The notes: generated by a model from the letters alone, not told the origin. Positions 1-6,629 are shown, counted from the first letter of the stretch. The stretch is DNA of 64,000 nucleotides from an uncultured Caryophanales bacterium (GCA_947564265.1 CANOBK010000002.1:62001-126000), one strand, 5' to 3'. Translations and numbers: made by a program.

Positions 1-745
1 TATCTTTATCTTGTTCTGTTTTCTTTTGATTTAAAGAATTATAGTTTTCAATATCCTTTTTAATCTTCTCTTTTTGTTTTGAAAGTTCCTCTTGTTCTTT
101 TTCATCAACTACTAATTCCTGGATATCTTTTGTTTTTTGATCAATATTACCTAGAATTTTTTTAATATCATTTGTTACTGATGATTTTGTTTCTGTAATA
201 TTTTCTGCAGTCTTTTCTACACCAACAGAATCAATCTTTTCTTTGATTAAATTAAAGTCTCCTTTTGCATAAACTTCTTCATTAGTGATTTCACCTACTA
301 ATCCCATAATTAGACTTCTAAGATCCTTCCAATGTAATTTTGGGATATAGTCGATGTTTGATAGAGCTTTAAATTCTTCATCTGTAATCATGAAATTGTC
401 TCTTAAATAGTCTGTAAATTCACGAGTTCCAAATTTTACTCCATCAACTTTAATTGTAGTAGTATCTTTGTCCCAAATTCTTTCAATCAATTTGTCATTG
501 ATAGTTAATTCTACACTTGTTGATAAATCCTTCTTTTCTTCGCTATCAATGATAGGCTTAATTTTGAATAACTTTTCATCTGCAAAATTTTTGCCAAATA
601 GACACCAAGTAATAGCATCTAATATTGTAGTTTTTCCTATTCCGTTTTCTCCTTCGATAATATTTCTATTTTCTGTAAACGAAATTTCTTTATCTAAAAT
701 TCCCTTAAAGTTTTTAATCCTAACGTTCCCTATCGTTAGCTTCAT
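1..745 (-). CDS. SMC/RecF/SbcC-like AAA ATPase, N-terminal part (cut by window edge)
   Basis: The frame is open from an ATG at 745 to the window edge, about 248 residues. It begins MKLTIGNVRIKNFKGI, the usual N-terminus of RecF/SMC/SbcC-type ATPases, followed by a Walker A motif GENGIGKTT near residues 32-40 and a WCLFGKNF segment. The last third becomes Lys/Glu-rich with heptad-like spacing, the start of a coiled-coil arm. A GGAGGA Shine-Dalgarno precedes the ATG. The start overlaps the end of the upstream small gene by 26 bases, so it belongs to the leftward element operon. Phage or ICE-borne proteins of this type usually act in DNA recombination or repair, sometimes paired with an SbcD-like nuclease, but the partner would lie outside the window. 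The exact subfamily is not decidable from the fragment. Confidence 0.75.
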   Translation of the reverse strand, partial: MKLTIGNVRIKNFKGILDKEISFTENRNIIEGENGIGKTTILDAITWCLFGKNFADEKLFKIKPIIDSEEKKDLSTSVELTINDKLIERIWDKDTTTIKVDGVKFGTREFTDYLRDNFMITDEEFKALSNIDYIPKLHWKDLRSLIMGLVGEITNEEVYAKGDFNLIKEKIDSVGVEKTAENITETKSSVTNDIKKILGNIDQKTKDIQELVVDEKEQEELSKQKEKIKKDIENYNSLNQKKTEQDKD

Positions 746-914
746 TCTTACATTCCTCCAATTCCACTTTTAATTTTTTAATTTCATTTTTTTGTCGAGT
801 AATAACTCTATCTTTATACTCATCTTCTCTTTGTAGAGTTTCGTACTTTATTGATAGACTGTTATAAGCTCTTTTTAATTTCCAATATTTTATTTCTTTC
901 TTAAAATTAAACAC
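720..914 (-). CDS. Small coiled-coil protein of the integrated element
   Basis: A 64-residue Lys/Glu-rich protein that is almost entirely predicted coiled coil, for example KYETLQREDEYKDRVITRQK in the middle. It starts with GTG at 914 after an AAGGAGAAGG ribosome site and overlaps the following ATPase gene by 26 bases, implying translational coupling. It lies between the replication protein and the SMC-like ATPase. I do not recognise the family. Coupling to an SMC-type ATPase suggests an accessory or regulatory role in the same recombination or replication function, but that is inference from position only. Confidence 0.6.
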   Translation of the reverse strand: MFNFKKEIKYWKLKRAYNSLSIKYETLQREDEYKDRVITRQKNEIKKLKVELEECKNEANDRER

Positions 915-925
915 GTCCTTCTCCT

Positions 926-1606
926 TTAATCTTTCATAATATTTTCTGGATCTTCTAAAAAATCGTAATCCAGAATTTCTAAATCTAAGTTTTCTTGTGA
1001 TTTCTCAGTTGCTATCTGATTTAATTGTTCCATTCTTTGTTGATTCCATTCTTCAAAGGTTTGTCCACCATGTTTTAGTAAAAATTCTGCTGATGTTGGA
1101 TTCTTGCAAATATTCTTCTTCATACAATCAACACAACCATCAAATTTTTCTTCAAGTTGAAAGTGGCAAATATTCTCATGCGCGCACGCGATATTATTAC
1201 ACATATATATATTATTTACATTATTACATTCTTGTTTGTGTTCACTTGTTGCGCACTTGTTGTTCATTTGTTGTTCACTTTTTTGATATAAATTCCATTT
1301 TCTTATTGTAATTAAACGGTTTTTGTTGCTCATTTGTTGTTCAATTTTTGAGCATTTTTCGAAAGTTTTTAAAATCCTATCAATTTTACTTTCAGAAATG
1401 TGACATCGCTCAGCAATCTTTTTTCTACCTGTAATAAGACTTCCTTTTGGTGCTATTATTTCTTTATTTTTGAATATTATTTTTTGTTCTTTATGTGTGG
1501 CATTAAATAGTAAATAAAACCACACTCTGAAATAATCATTATCTTTGCAAATTATAGGATCATCTTCAGTCTTCCTATAAGCCTTGATATATCCTCTTTC
1601 ATCCAT
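926..1606 (-). CDS. Phage-type replication protein with N-terminal winged helix
   Basis: A 226-residue protein. Residues about 20-110 fit the winged-helix module found at the N-terminus of phage replisome organisers and DnaD-like proteins: YFRVWFYLLFNATHKE, then a basic GSLITGRKKIAERCHIS recognition-helix segment. The centre is cysteine-rich (CDNNIACAHENIC and CVDCMKKNIC-type spacing around residues 138-165), possibly metal-binding, and the tail is acidic (LDYDFLEDPE). The gene carries short DNA repeats at 1243-1339 that are not in codon register, as in phages whose origin lies inside the initiator gene. The ATG at 1606 follows a GTAGGTAA site. It is probably the initiator or helicase-loading organiser of the element; the family assignment rests on pattern only. 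Confidence 0.6.
   Translation of the reverse strand: MDERGYIKAYRKTEDDPIICKDNDYFRVWFYLLFNATHKEQKIIFKNKEIIAPKGSLITGRKKIAERCHISESKIDRILKTFEKCSKIEQQMSNKNRLITIRKWNLYQKSEQQMNNKCATSEHKQECNNVNNIYMCNNIACAHENICHFQLEEKFDGCVDCMKKNICKNPTSAEFLLKHGGQTFEEWNQQRMEQLNQIATEKSQENLDLEILDYDFLEDPENIMKD
1243..1343. repeat. 11-bp-phased iteron-like repeats inside the replication gene
   Basis: The 9-mer CAYTTGTTG occurs at 1243-1251, 1254-1262 and 1265-1273, an exact 11-bp period. It recurs at 1331-1339, which is 66 bp or six periods further on, with a 7/9 match at 1320-1328. Eleven is not a multiple of three, so the periodicity belongs to the DNA and not the protein. A very AT-rich stretch (1190-1240) lies next to it and could serve as an unwinding element. 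This layout resembles phage and plasmid replication origins located within the initiator gene. Origin function is inferred. Confidence 0.45.
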
Positions 1607-1614
1607 GAAATTAC

Positions 1615-1719
1615 CTACATTTGCATTTTTGAACGACTTATGATATAATGTAGTCGTTCATTTGAACAAGGGATTTTAACTTGGCGGTTTGGTCCCTTTT
1701 CTTTTTGTCTTTTTTTCAT
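1615..1719 (-). CDS. Possible 34-residue basic peptide
   Basis: The frame starts at an ATG directly after the stop codon of the upstream small membrane gene and ends nine bases before the replication gene. The product is short and basic (MKKRQKEKGPNRQVK at its start). The upstream gene ends in GAGAGGAGTAAG, which provides a ribosome site. Part of the frame coincides with a strong inverted repeat, so this may instead be a regulatory spacer. Coding status is uncertain. Confidence 0.3.
   Translation of the reverse strand: MKKRQKEKGPNRQVKIPCSNERLHYIISRSKMQM
1630..1660. promoter_or_regulatory. Inverted repeat ahead of the replication gene
   Basis: Perfect 9-bp arms TGAACGACT (1630-1638) and AGTCGTTCA (1652-1660) flank a 13-base AT-rich centre. 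It lies 24-54 bases upstream of the replication gene start. No T-tract follows in either direction, so a protein-binding operator or an RNA hairpin controlling the downstream gene is more likely than a terminator. Confidence 0.4.
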
Positions 1720-1881
1720 TTACTTACTCCTCTCACAATAAGTTTTTGAATAGGTTTGATTCATACATGTTTCTACAAATCCTTCATCTAATTTATTTAG
1801 AATCATCATAAATAAAATCATGATAGTAATTAGTAATAATATTGCCTTTACCCAATATTTGAGTTTTAACCTTCTTTTCAT
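1720..1881 (-). CDS. Small single-pass membrane protein (53 aa)
   Basis: The frame reads MKRRLKLKYWVKAILLLITI and continues through one hydrophobic helix (about residues 10-28), then a short polar tail with two cysteines (C40 and C49). The positive-inside N-terminus suggests an N-in orientation. The start codon follows the stop of the excisionase-like gene with no gap, and GGGAGGAC lies seven bases upstream. Proteins of this size and type are common in the early region of Firmicutes phages and ICEs. No function is assigned. Confidence 0.6.
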   Translation of the reverse strand: MKRRLKLKYWVKAILLLITIMILFMMILNKLDEGFVETCMNQTYSKTYCERSK

Positions 1882-2076
1882 TTAGTCCTCCCGTTCTACT
1901 CTTTTATTTTTCATAACGTCTTCAAAATACCATATTGGAATTTTTCCCTGAATTGTTATAGTGTTTGGGTATTTCTTTGCAAATGATTCTCTCAAATCTC
2001 TAATTATTTTATATGCTAATGATTGACTAGCACCTGTTATTTGTTGAATGTCTTTTGCGTTATAATAATCCTTCAT
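1882..2076 (-). CDS. Excisionase-like helix-turn-helix protein
   Basis: A 64-residue protein resembling MerR/Xis-type winged-helix proteins: YYNAKDIQQITGASQSLAYK forms the helix-turn-helix and IPIWYFEDVMKNK the wing and C-terminal helix. The size is typical of recombination directionality factors that bend DNA for integrase-mediated excision. It is the first leftward gene after the Cro-like region and shares an exact 14-bp upstream sequence with the integrase gene, supporting a role in recombination. A transcriptional regulator of the leftward operon is the main alternative. Confidence 0.6.
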   Translation of the reverse strand: MKDYYNAKDIQQITGASQSLAYKIIRDLRESFAKKYPNTITIQGKIPIWYFEDVMKNKRVERED

Positions 2077-2088
2077 TTTTTATTCTCC

Positions 2089-2102
2089 TTTGTCTGTCGT
2101 AG
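2089..2102 (-). repeat. 14-bp sequence shared with the integrase upstream region
   Basis: In the minus direction this reads CTACGACAGACAAA, ending 12 bases before the excisionase-like start codon. The identical 14-mer occurs at 5218-5231 on the plus strand, upstream of the integrase. Both copies point the same way relative to their gene. It is a candidate binding site for Xis, integrase or a shared regulator. Confidence 0.45.
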
Positions 2103-2163
2103 TTTTTTTATTTTTCTTTTTTCTCTTTTCCATGCTATATTGGTGTTAGAAAGGAGGTATTTT

Positions 2164-2409
2164 TTGAAAACAACAGTAAAGATTAAATCTAATCCAAATG
2201 CTCTTAAAAAAGTTATTAATGAAGCTGTTAAAAAATCATCATTTAATATTTCATGTCCAAATTGTCATACTGGTTTCCAAATTCAAGGTTCGCAATTTGG
2301 TAGTCGAATTAGTTGTCCATTTTGTCATCAATCAATAATGTTAAATGATAGTGGTTTTAATAATGATGTTAATAAACTTCAAAGGAACTTTGATAGAACA
2401 TTTAGATAA
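2164..2409 (+). CDS. Small zinc-ribbon protein (TTG start)
   Basis: The product is 81 residues if translation starts at the TTG at 2164, which is placed correctly after AGAAAGGAGGT. The longer in-frame extension has no ribosome site and reads through the intergenic region. Two knuckles, CPNCHTG and CPFCHQS, form a four-cysteine zinc ribbon in residues about 34-55, preceded by a Lys-rich helix. It is transcribed divergently from the excisionase-like gene and faces a 43-residue gene tail to tail. Zinc ribbons of this kind bind nucleic acid or act as small transcription factors; no specific family is recognised. Confidence 0.65.
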   Translation: MKTTVKIKSNPNALKKVINEAVKKSSFNISCPNCHTGFQIQGSQFGSRISCPFCHQSIMLNDSGFNNDVNKLQRNFDRTFR

Positions 2410-2541
2410 TCATTTTGCTTCTACTTGAAATCCAATTTCATTAATTTCTTGTAGAAGTTTTTTTATTGTTTCTAATTTTTCTAATAACTCTTCATACCCT
2501 TTTAACTCAATATTGATCTCTATTGTATTTTTATACTTCAT
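2410..2541 (-). CDS. Small acidic helical protein (43 aa)
   Basis: The frame runs MKYKNTIEINIELKGYEELL and continues as an amphipathic helix to EAK. GTGAGGAAAAT gives a strong ribosome site, and the gene follows the Cro-like gene in the same direction by 15 bases, so it is probably co-transcribed. The pattern of a beta strand followed by a helix with repeated EELLEKL spacing is common in small phage proteins. Function unknown. It ends one base from the zinc-ribbon gene on the other strand. Confidence 0.55.
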   Translation of the reverse strand: MKYKNTIEINIELKGYEELLEKLETIKKLLQEINEIGFQVEAK

Positions 2542-2556
2542 ATTTTCCTCACTTTC

Positions 2557-2796
2557 CTATGTTTCTTCTTTTTCAGATTCAATATTGTAACTTTTTTCAG
2601 TTACATCATCTTCAAAAAAAATATCATCATAATTACAATCTAAAATAGATAAAATCTTTTTTACTTCTAATAGTCCAAAATCTAATTTTCCATTTTCTTT
2701 AAGATTATAATTATTTTTAGATATACCGATTTTGTCTGCCATATCTTGTTGTGTTAGACCTTTTTCATTACGTTTACCTATTAATTTTGGATACAT
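2557..2796 (-). CDS. Cro-like XRE-family repressor
   Basis: A 79-residue Cro/C1-type helix-turn-helix protein. RNEKGLTQQDMADKIGISKN spans the HTH and LLEVKKILSILDCNYDDIFF the last two helices of the domain. The short length, divergent orientation from a CI-type repressor and an AGAAAGGAG ribosome site fit a Cro counterpart in a lysogeny switch. Its promoter has a consensus TTGACA -35 box and TAAGAT -10 box, and a palindrome lies between promoter and gene. Confidence 0.75.
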   Translation of the reverse strand: MYPKLIGKRNEKGLTQQDMADKIGISKNNYNLKENGKLDFGLLEVKKILSILDCNYDDIFFEDDVTEKSYNIESEKEET

Positions 2797-2810
2797 TATT
2801 ATCTCCTTTC

Positions 2811-2830
2811 TGTAACTCTTTTTAGTTACA
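2811..2830. promoter_or_regulatory. Cro/CI operator palindrome
   Basis: A perfect dyad TGTAACT-N6-AGTTACA lies between the cro-like promoter and its start codon, with a further half-site AGTTACA at 2873-2879 near the opposing promoter. Its placement between divergent repressor genes is what a phage operator would show. Confidence 0.6.
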
Positions 2831-2835
2831 AATTA

Positions 2836-2865
2836 ATCTTAGCACATAAATTTTTACTTTGTCAA
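2836..2865 (-). promoter_or_regulatory. Promoter of the cro-like (leftward) operon
   Basis: On the minus strand a consensus TTGACA (2860-2865) and TAAGAT (2836-2841) are separated by 18 bp, and the -10 is preceded by TG. Transcription would start near 2829, inside the operator palindrome, so repressor binding would block it. Confidence 0.65.
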
Positions 2866-2885
2866 CAAAAAAAGTTACATTTTTA

Positions 2886-2914
2886 TTGATTTTTTTTTTA
2901 TTTCTGTTTATAAT
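2886..2914 (+). promoter_or_regulatory. Promoter of the CI-type repressor gene
   Basis: TTGATT (2886-2891) and TATAAT (2909-2914) are separated by 17 bp. The -10 lies within CTGTT-TATAATGTT-AACAG, a short dyad. The start codon is about 14 bases from the predicted transcription start, with AGGGGG as ribosome site. Confidence 0.65.
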
Positions 2915-2934
2915 GTTAACAGAAAGGGGGAAAT

Positions 2935-3645
2935 ATGGATTTCGATAATGACGATAATTTAGATTATCAATTGAATAAAATTGCTTCCAATATTATAAAA
3001 GAGAAAAGAATATCTAAAGGATATAGCTTAGAAGAATTGGCAAATAAATTGGACAATATAGTTACTAGGCAATCATTATTTAGATATGAAAGCAATGAAG
3101 CAAGAATGAAAAATACAATTTTTAAAAAGATTTGTTTAGCTTTGGGCGAAAATCCTAATGATATATGGAATGAGATTAATAATAGACTTCTAAATAACAC
3201 AGTCTATGATAATGCAGAACTTATTGATATTGATTCCAATATTACTAAAATACCAGTATATGGAACTATAAAAGCAGGAATACCAATCGAGAGTCAATCA
3301 GATATTATAGATTATATAAATATACCAAAAGAATCGATTATTGGTGGAAAAAAGTTCTATGGACTAAAAATTAGTGGAGATTCAATGTTTCCAAAGTATA
3401 GTGAAAATGATATTGTAATATTTGAACAAAATGATGATATAGAACTATATAATGGAAAAGACGTTGCTGTCATGATTAATGGAACTGAATCTACATTTAA
3501 AAAGATACTTGTTAATGAACAAGGCATAGTATTACAACCATATAATACCGCCTATGATATTATGATGTTCACTAAAGAACAAGTTGAGAAATTACCTATC
3601 AAAGTTGTAGGAATTGCTAGAGAGAAAAGAACGAAGATAGATTAA
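2935..3645 (+). CDS. CI-type repressor with S24 (LexA-like) autopeptidase domain
   Basis: A 236-residue repressor. Residues about 12-75 form an XRE helix-turn-helix (KGYSLEELANKLDNIVTRQS). Residues about 105-225 form a LexA/UmuD-type peptidase: the expected Ala-Gly cleavage bond is in TIKAGIPIE, the catalytic serine in ISGDSMFPKYS, and the general-base lysine in STFKKI. By analogy with the family, RecA filaments formed during DNA damage would trigger self-cleavage and induce the element. It is transcribed divergently from the cro-like gene. Confidence 0.88.
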   Translation: MDFDNDDNLDYQLNKIASNIIKEKRISKGYSLEELANKLDNIVTRQSLFRYESNEARMKNTIFKKICLALGENPNDIWNEINNRLLNNTVYDNAELIDIDSNITKIPVYGTIKAGIPIESQSDIIDYINIPKESIIGGKKFYGLKISGDSMFPKYSENDIVIFEQNDDIELYNGKDVAVMINGTESTFKKILVNEQGIVLQPYNTAYDIMMFTKEQVEKLPIKVVGIAREKRTKID

Positions 3646-3681
3646 TTATGGTTAAAATCATAAGAAGTAAGGAGGTGTTTT

Positions 3682-4266
3682 ATGAAAGAAAATATTTGTG
3701 CAGGTATTGCAATACTATCTATTATAATCACTTGCATACTATTATTTATTACTTTTTCAGACACAAAATTTAAATTGCCAAAAATAAATATTTCAAATTC
3801 AAATAGTACAGAAAAAAGTAAAAAAGATGAAGTAGAAAAAAATAAAACTAGTTCAAAAAACACTTTAGTATGTACTAAAACAGAAGTAGATGAAGATGGC
3901 TTTGAAACAAAATCGACGATGACAATTAACTATAAAAATAATAAAGTGACTAAAATTAAGCAAGAAGATTTGCAAACATTAGATGAAGAATCAGTGGATT
4001 TTGTATATGGATTTGGTTCGTTATTTATGATGGCATTTTCACAAATAGATGGTATTAATGCAACTTATGAAAAAGTAGATAGTGTTTCTATTAAGGGTAT
4101 TGTGGAAATTGATTACACAAAATTAGACTTTGATGCATTAAAACAAGCAATCGACGATATTAATTCAGAAGGTGGAGAAACTGAAAAAAGTATATTAACA
4201 GAATCTAAGGAATTTAGTCTTGATGAATTAAAACAAAATTACTTAGATGGATATATTTGCAATTAG
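3682..4266 (+). CDS. Membrane-anchored extracytoplasmic protein of unknown function
   Basis: A 194-residue protein with an N-terminal hydrophobic anchor (about residues 6-26, AGIAILSIIITCILLFITF), a Ser/Lys-rich linker, and a soluble domain starting LVCTKTEVDEDGFETKSTMT. The domain has repeated beta-strand and helix segments and cysteines near each end. It resembles the small DUF1307/YehR-type secreted domains of Firmicutes in style, but I would not assign it. It follows the repressor gene by 36 bases with an AAGGAGGTG ribosome site, so it is probably expressed in the lysogenic or integrated state and could be a cargo or immunity-type surface protein. Confidence 0.65.
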   Translation: MKENICAGIAILSIIITCILLFITFSDTKFKLPKINISNSNSTEKSKKDEVEKNKTSSKNTLVCTKTEVDEDGFETKSTMTINYKNNKVTKIKQEDLQTLDEESVDFVYGFGSLFMMAFSQIDGINATYEKVDSVSIKGIVEIDYTKLDFDALKQAIDDINSEGGETEKSILTESKEFSLDELKQNYLDGYICN

Positions 4267-4360
4267 TTCATTCTAATCACCTCGCATTTAAAGAATAACA
4301 TGAAAAAATTCGATTTCTAGATTTTGGCCATCAACTATAAAAATTTGACCTTCAAAATTA

Positions 4361-4433
4361 TTTCGAGGTCAGAAAAAGGCACTTTAAGGTCACCTAAAAA
4401 CTTTTCATGGCCTAAAAACAGCATTTCATGGCC
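4361..4433 (+). repeat. Four-copy 21-bp-period direct repeat, LytTR-type operator
   Basis: Copies lie at 4361-4370 (TTTCGAGGTC), 4382-4391 (CTTTAAGGTC), 4403-4412 and 4424-4433 (both TTTCATGGCC), each exactly 21 bp after the previous one. LytTR response regulators such as ComE and PlnC bind roughly 9-10-bp direct repeats with about two helical turns between copies. The last copy ends 29 bp before a TATAAT, placing it just upstream of the -35 position of the LytTR regulator's own promoter. Confidence 0.65.
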
Positions 4434-4462
4434 ACTTCCAAAAACTACCAAGGAAAATATGC

Positions 4463-4468
4463 TATAAT
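4463..4468 (+). promoter_or_regulatory. Extended -10 of the LytTR regulator gene
   Basis: TATAAT preceded by TGC gives an extended -10. No good -35 lies 17 bp upstream, which fits an activator-dependent promoter served by the repeat array. A second TATAAT lies at 4475-4480. Confidence 0.5.
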
Positions 4469-4511
4469 CGTTGTTATAATAATTTTCAAAAAATTAAGAG
4501 GTGTAGTTTTT

Positions 4512-5153
4512 ATGAAGATTATTATAGTAGAAGATCAAGATAAAATTAGAAATAAAATAACTAAAATTTCTAATCAAGTTTTAGAAAAAAGAAATCTAGA
4601 ATTGGAAATCAAATCATACAATGACTATTCTCAAGAATTAGAGGAGGAAATACTTACAGGTGACGAAAATATCTATATATTGGATATTGAGCTACCTACT
4701 AAGAGTGGCTTTGATATAGTAAGACAAATTAGAAGTGAAGCTAATGATTGGAGAAGTATAATTATGATAGCTTCAGCATACGACCAAAAATCAGAATTCA
4801 TCTCATTAATGCTAGCAGTATTTACTTACATATCTAAATTTGTCGATTTTAGTACCAAATTAAGTGATTCTTTAGATTTAGCATTAAATATACTATCACC
4901 TACTAAAACAATCAAAATTGACAATAAAAGTGTGCTTATCGATAATATTTTGTATATCAAAAAAGAAAAAGCTAGCAAATACTCATATATTAAGACATTT
5001 GATGACGAATATCGAATAAGAAAAAGCCTAAGTGAATTACAGGAAGAAGCTAGTTTAGAAAGAATCAGAAAAGATCTACTCATAAACAAAAAAAATACTA
5101 TCTCAATCAATAACGATGAAATAGTATTTAAAAATCACATAACAATAAATTAA
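4512..5153 (+). CDS. Orphan AgrA/ComE-type response regulator (LytTR)
   Basis: A 213-residue protein from the ATG at 4512, which has AGAGGTG eight to nine bases upstream; an earlier in-frame ATG overlaps the operator repeats and has no ribosome site. The receiver domain (residues 1-125) shows the acidic pair in IIVEDQDK and the phospho-acceptor aspartate in YILDIELPTKSGFDIVRQIR. The C-terminal half (about 133-213) has the beta-rich layout of LytTR DNA-binding domains (KSVLIDNILYIKKEKASKY). No histidine kinase, peptide precursor or exporter is adjacent, so the signal is unknown. The element may be listening to a host or element-borne cue encoded elsewhere. Upstream repeats suggest autoregulation. 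Confidence 0.8.
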   Translation: MKIIIVEDQDKIRNKITKISNQVLEKRNLELEIKSYNDYSQELEEEILTGDENIYILDIELPTKSGFDIVRQIRSEANDWRSIIMIASAYDQKSEFISLMLAVFTYISKFVDFSTKLSDSLDLALNILSPTKTIKIDNKSVLIDNILYIKKEKASKYSYIKTFDDEYRIRKSLSELQEEASLERIRKDLLINKKNTISINNDEIVFKNHITIN

Positions 5154-5157
5154 AAAA

Positions 5158-5182
5158 GACCCAGTACTGCGAATACTGAGTC
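5158..5182. terminator. Hairpin after the response regulator gene
   Basis: GACCCAGTA and TACTGAGTC pair with one mismatch around a 7-base loop. Six A's precede it, so on the minus strand it ends in a T-run and would be a good terminator. On the plus strand it lacks a T-run and would be weak. Confidence 0.5.
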
Positions 5183-5217
5183 AAAACCCAAATAATTGGG
5201 GTAGAAAATTGAACGTC

Positions 5218-5231
5218 CTACGACAGACAAA
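5218..5231 (+). repeat. 14-bp sequence shared with the excisionase upstream region
   Basis: CTACGACAGACAAA, identical to the minus-strand copy at 2089-2102. It lies in the loop of a long inverted repeat (GGGTAGA at 5199-5205, TCTACCC at 5241-5247), 72 bases before the integrase start. Confidence 0.45.
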
Positions 5232-5302
5232 TTCTTTTTCTCTACCCTTCAATTATAGCAAAATTAAAAAAATATGTAAACATTTAAAAATTGGAGGTTA
5301 GT

Positions 5303-6466
5303 ATGAACTTAAAAATTTACGAAAAAACTAGATATCAAAATATATATAGACACAAGAAAAATAAAAATTATGTAGTTATTTTTTCTAATCCCAAAACAAG
5401 TATTTCTAGAATAGATGGAAAGAAAATATATAGGATTGAGGATGCTTTAAAAATTAGGGATAATCTTAAAATAAAAAATCAAAAAAAAGCTGAGTTAAAA
5501 TATAATGGAAATTTTGATGAGTTGTGGGAAAAATATATATACTATTGCAAATATGTAGTGAAACAAGCATACAATACTTGGCATAAAAAAGAAAAAATAT
5601 ATAATAAACATTTAAAAAATAAATTAGATAAACGATTAACTAAAATTTTGGATGATGATATAATCAAACTTGTTGAACAATCAAACACAACAGATAAGCA
5701 AAAAAATGAGATTTTAAAAGCTCTCAGATGTTTCTTTAATTGGTGTATTGATGAAGATTATCTTGTCAACAGCCCTATATCTAAAATAAAGAATTACAAA
5801 GTTTCAAAAAATAAAATGAAATATTGGCTACCAATTTATGTGAAAAGTTTTTTTGATTTTATCAATAATTATATTAATGATGTTTCTATATCACCTAAAA
5901 AAAAGGAAATGGCATACAGGGTTAAAATATTAGTATTATTAGAATTTACTTTAGGTGACAGAGTTGGTGAAACAAGGGCATTAGGTTTTAATAGTATAGA
6001 TAAAAACAATTGTAGTATAGGAGTATATCACTCAATAGAGTATGATCCGAATAGTGATGACTTTTTAGGCACTACGAAAACTTATTGGTCTCAAAGAGAA
6101 CTTGATATTTCAAATAAAGTAATTGAGGAAATAGATGATTACAAGGATTATTTATTAAACGAACTAGGTTATGACGTACATGACGATTCACTTATATTTT
6201 TTAACTACACAACTAAAAGACCGTATAGTGATTGCACATTAAGAGATAGTTTTTATTACTTTTGTGATTTAGCTGGAGTTCCACATATCAGACTTTATGA
6301 CTTACGACATACCTACGTAGCAACCATGATGGCAGAAGGAAAAGAACTATATCATATTAGTGAAAAATTAGGACATACAGACTTTTCAACGACTGTTAAT
6401 GAATATGGTCATTTATCAAACCAAGTAAGAAAGGAGATTGCTTTAATTACAGATAAATATATCTAA
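5303..6466 (+). CDS. int: Tyrosine recombinase, site-specific integrase
   Basis: A 387-residue phage/ICE-type integrase from the ATG at 5303 (GGAGG five bases upstream; the TTG at 5291 overlaps that site). Residues about 1-60 fit the AP2-like arm-binding domain, about 70-170 the core-binding SAM-like domain, and the rest the catalytic domain. The first catalytic Arg is in LGDRVGETRAL, the second Arg and a following His are in LYDLRHTYVA, the third box is KLGHTDFSTT and the nucleophile Tyr is in VNEYGHL. The first residue of the HxxR box is Tyr, as in some Firmicutes relatives. Its stop lies 78 bases from the 3' end of tRNA-Leu, the probable attachment site. Confidence 0.93.
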   Translation: MNLKIYEKTRYQNIYRHKKNKNYVVIFSNPKTSISRIDGKKIYRIEDALKIRDNLKIKNQKKAELKYNGNFDELWEKYIYYCKYVVKQAYNTWHKKEKIYNKHLKNKLDKRLTKILDDDIIKLVEQSNTTDKQKNEILKALRCFFNWCIDEDYLVNSPISKIKNYKVSKNKMKYWLPIYVKSFFDFINNYINDVSISPKKKEMAYRVKILVLLEFTLGDRVGETRALGFNSIDKNNCSIGVYHSIEYDPNSDDFLGTTKTYWSQRELDISNKVIEEIDDYKDYLLNELGYDVHDDSLIFFNYTTKRPYSDCTLRDSFYYFCDLAGVPHIRLYDLRHTYVATMMAEGKELYHISEKLGHTDFSTTVNEYGHLSNQVRKEIALITDKYI

Positions 6467-6499
6467 GCAGAAATACAATGGGAGTAATTTATAGAGTAA

Positions 6500-6529
6500 A
6501 AAATAATAAAACCCTTATATAATAAGGGT
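6500..6529 (-). terminator. Terminator downstream of tRNA-Leu
   Basis: ACCCTTAT (6511-6518) and ATAAGGGT (6522-6529) form a tight hairpin. In the minus direction it is followed by TTTTATTATTTTTT, so it terminates the tRNA transcript. Confidence 0.7.
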
Positions 6530-6543
6530 GAATCAATCATATT

Positions 6544-6629
6544 TGGTGCCTGAGGTGGGACTTGAACCCACACGGTATTGCTACCAAAGGATTTTGAGTC
6601 CTTCACGTCTACCATTCCATCACTCAGGC
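6544..6629 (-). tRNA. tRNA-Leu (anticodon CAA), likely attachment site
   Basis: An 86-nt class II tRNA with encoded CCA. The acceptor arms GCCTGAG and CTCAGGC pair perfectly. The anticodon loop CTCAAAA gives CAA, reading UUG. A long variable arm and a GGTTCAAGTCC T-arm are present. The integrase gene lies immediately beyond its 3' end, the usual arrangement for elements that integrate into tRNA 3' ends. The second attachment copy must lie left of the window. Confidence 0.95.

Noticed and set aside
1641..1650. TATAAT within the inverted repeat at 1630-1660 as a plus-strand promoter
   Set aside because: No -35 partner and no plus-strand gene follows.
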